DNA of 15,427 nucleotides from an uncultured Bacilli bacterium (GTDB lineage: Bacteria > Bacillota_I > Bacilli_A > RF39 > UBA660). A program made the position numbers and the translations under genes. The notes beneath the pieces are model-generated. The model was not told where the DNA came from, searched no databases, and was given only the letters and a program-made list of their open reading frames with translations. Shown here one piece after another: positions 14,571 through 15,427 of this stretch (positions within the stretch are counted from its first letter, which is position 1; the number at the start of each line of letters is the position of its first letter). Location: positions 1 to 15,427 of the forward strand of contig CALVRQ010000067.1 of assembly GCA_944358685.1 (NCBI GenBank), written 5' to 3'.

Positions 14571-15427
14571 TTATTCGATTGTATATGGATTAGACTCTGT
14601 TCCATCTTCTGATATTTTAATGCTTGATTTTAAATAAATAACTGGCCTTACATTACTCGTAAAATAGACTATGCCAGTAGTTACTGAGCCACTTGAACTG
14701 GCAGCCGTGAAAGCACTATCACTACTAGCATATGTTAATAGCCACCATTCATAACCTTTATATAACCAATTTGTACTAGCGCATTTTTCTTCAGTGTTAC
14801 TATTATACATTAACCCTTCTGTTTCGCATTCTGTTTTATTACTATTTGTTCTTAAATATTCTGTTTTAGTTGCGAGAGCTATATTACCTTGCCATTTGGT
14901 ATGGTTTTCATCTTCTATATCTCCTTGTAAATAAGAACCTCCCCATCCAACTTCTCCTATACTAAAATCATGTGTTTGGATTTGATTTCTTGCAGTTTCA
15001 TTTAGACTGTTATAATATGTTTCATTTAGATATGTATTTAGTGTGGCGCCATCCCATTTATTAGTATATGGTCTATCACTATTCCATTCTAAAGTGTCTA
15101 TACTTTCATCTTTAATTATTTTTATTGTTCCATCGCATTCTACTGATATTATTCGCCATCCGGCTTTTTCATTGTTAAAAGTTATATAGTTATTTGGATT
15201 GGCTCCTTTATATGTATATTTTCCGTCTTCATATTCATCTTCATATAAACCATCTCCCGAGGTTACTATATCCACTTCATCTAATACCCAATCTCCACCG
15301 GTTTTTGGTGGAAAACAAACATTATAAAGCTCATCTATCGCCCCTTGTACATTGGTTGCTGTCATTCCAGTTGCAGAATTATCATATGTTGTTTGATTAG
15401 ATGGAAAGTATGTCTCCGCATATACCA
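14571..15427 (-). CDS. Surface protein with DUF6273-like domain, partial (5' end outside window)
   Basis: The frame is open to the right edge, so the gene is incomplete; 284 residues are in view. An ATG at 15365 is internal: before it the frame continues VYAETYFPSNQTTYDNSATG, which looks like the sequence just after a signal peptide cut (inference). Next come ATNVQGAIDELYNVC, a short linker, GDGLYEDEYEDGKYTYKGANPNNY and GWRIISVECDGTIKI, then a C-terminal half ending YEWWLLTYASS...NVRPVIYLKSSIKI. Over 46 residues from YEDEY it matches the protein at 7591 at 38 positions. It lacks that protein's InlB-type and fibronectin-like domains. Its C-terminal codons are ordinary AT-rich ones, and no extra hairpin follows beyond the terminator, so it shows no clear sign of being a variable-region target. 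Confidence 0.85.
   Translation of the reverse strand, partial: VYAETYFPSNQTTYDNSATGMTATNVQGAIDELYNVCFPPKTGGDWVLDEVDIVTSGDGLYEDEYEDGKYTYKGANPNNYITFNNEKAGWRIISVECDGTIKIIKDESIDTLEWNSDRPYTNKWDGATLNTYLNETYYNSLNETARNQIQTHDFSIGEVGWGGSYLQGDIEDENHTKWQGNIALATKTEYLRTNSNKTECETEGLMYNSNTEEKCASTNWLYKGYEWWLLTYASSDSAFTAASSSGSVTTGIVYFTSNVRPVIYLKSSIKISEDGTESNPYTIE
15196..15239. repeat. Dispersed repeat copy 2 (shared surface-protein segment)
   Basis: The partner of 8225-8268: 44 bp with one mismatch, in the same reading frame of the paralogous surface protein. The flanking DNA diverges to scattered matches. Confidence 0.8.

Noticed and set aside
1..15427. CRISPR array, tRNA, rRNA, transposase, reverse transcriptase or origin (DnaA boxes)
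   Set aside because: Looked for and not seen: no regularly spaced repeats, no cloverleaf sequence recognised by eye, no transposase or YxDD reverse transcriptase frame, and no cluster of TTATCCACA-like boxes.

Overview
The window looks like chromosome of an AT-rich Gram-positive (Bacillota) bacterium, probably an uncultured gut-type member of Bacilli or a relative. The evidence is strong Shine-Dalgarno sites (GGAGG, AAAGGAGGTG), sigma-A promoters often with an extended -10, a typical primase/sigma-A pair, and listerial-type surface-protein repeats. TGA is used as a stop (for example trmK and the gene at 13553), so this is not the Mycoplasma code. The lineage is inferred from sequence character only.

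Layout: 1-365 is non-coding except for a terminator. 366-3511 (minus) is a two-gene unit: a DUF2207 membrane protein whose C-terminus is a Cys/Gly/Ser tail, and an overlapping radical SAM/SPASM enzyme. 3619-6294 (minus) is an operon of a phasin-like small protein, an ABC1/UbiB-family kinase-like protein and a single-pass membrane protein. gpsA (6400-7371) diverges from it. 7591-9531 (minus) encodes a large multidomain surface protein. 9719-13424 (minus) is a tightly packed operon: dnaG, sigA, a short trmK and two small paralogous membrane proteins. 13553-14086 (plus) is a DUF6512-like membrane protein that overlaps tail-to-tail with a small unknown gene (14074-14418, minus). A second surface protein related to the one at 7591 runs off the right edge (14571 to beyond 15427, minus).

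Two systems deserve attention. First, the last ~40 codons of the surface protein at 7591 abruptly become GC-rich and AAC/NNC-like within an AT-rich gene. They encode a WW...VRPA-type C-terminal fold and are followed by two strong DNA hairpins. That is what the variable region of a diversity-generating retroelement (DGR) target looks like, although no reverse transcriptase or template repeat lies in this window. Second, the Cys-rich tail of the DUF2207 protein (C-x3-C-x2-C-x3-C-x2-C) is predicted to be cytosolic and is translationally coupled to the radical SAM/SPASM enzyme, which suggests a dedicated enzyme-substrate pair for tail modification.

Strand composition also flips near 7.4-7.6 kb. 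Left of this point the plus strand is strongly C over G; right of it G equals or exceeds C, whichever strand the genes are on. This marks either a replication-strand switch or an inversion boundary, close to the hairpins and the candidate variable region.
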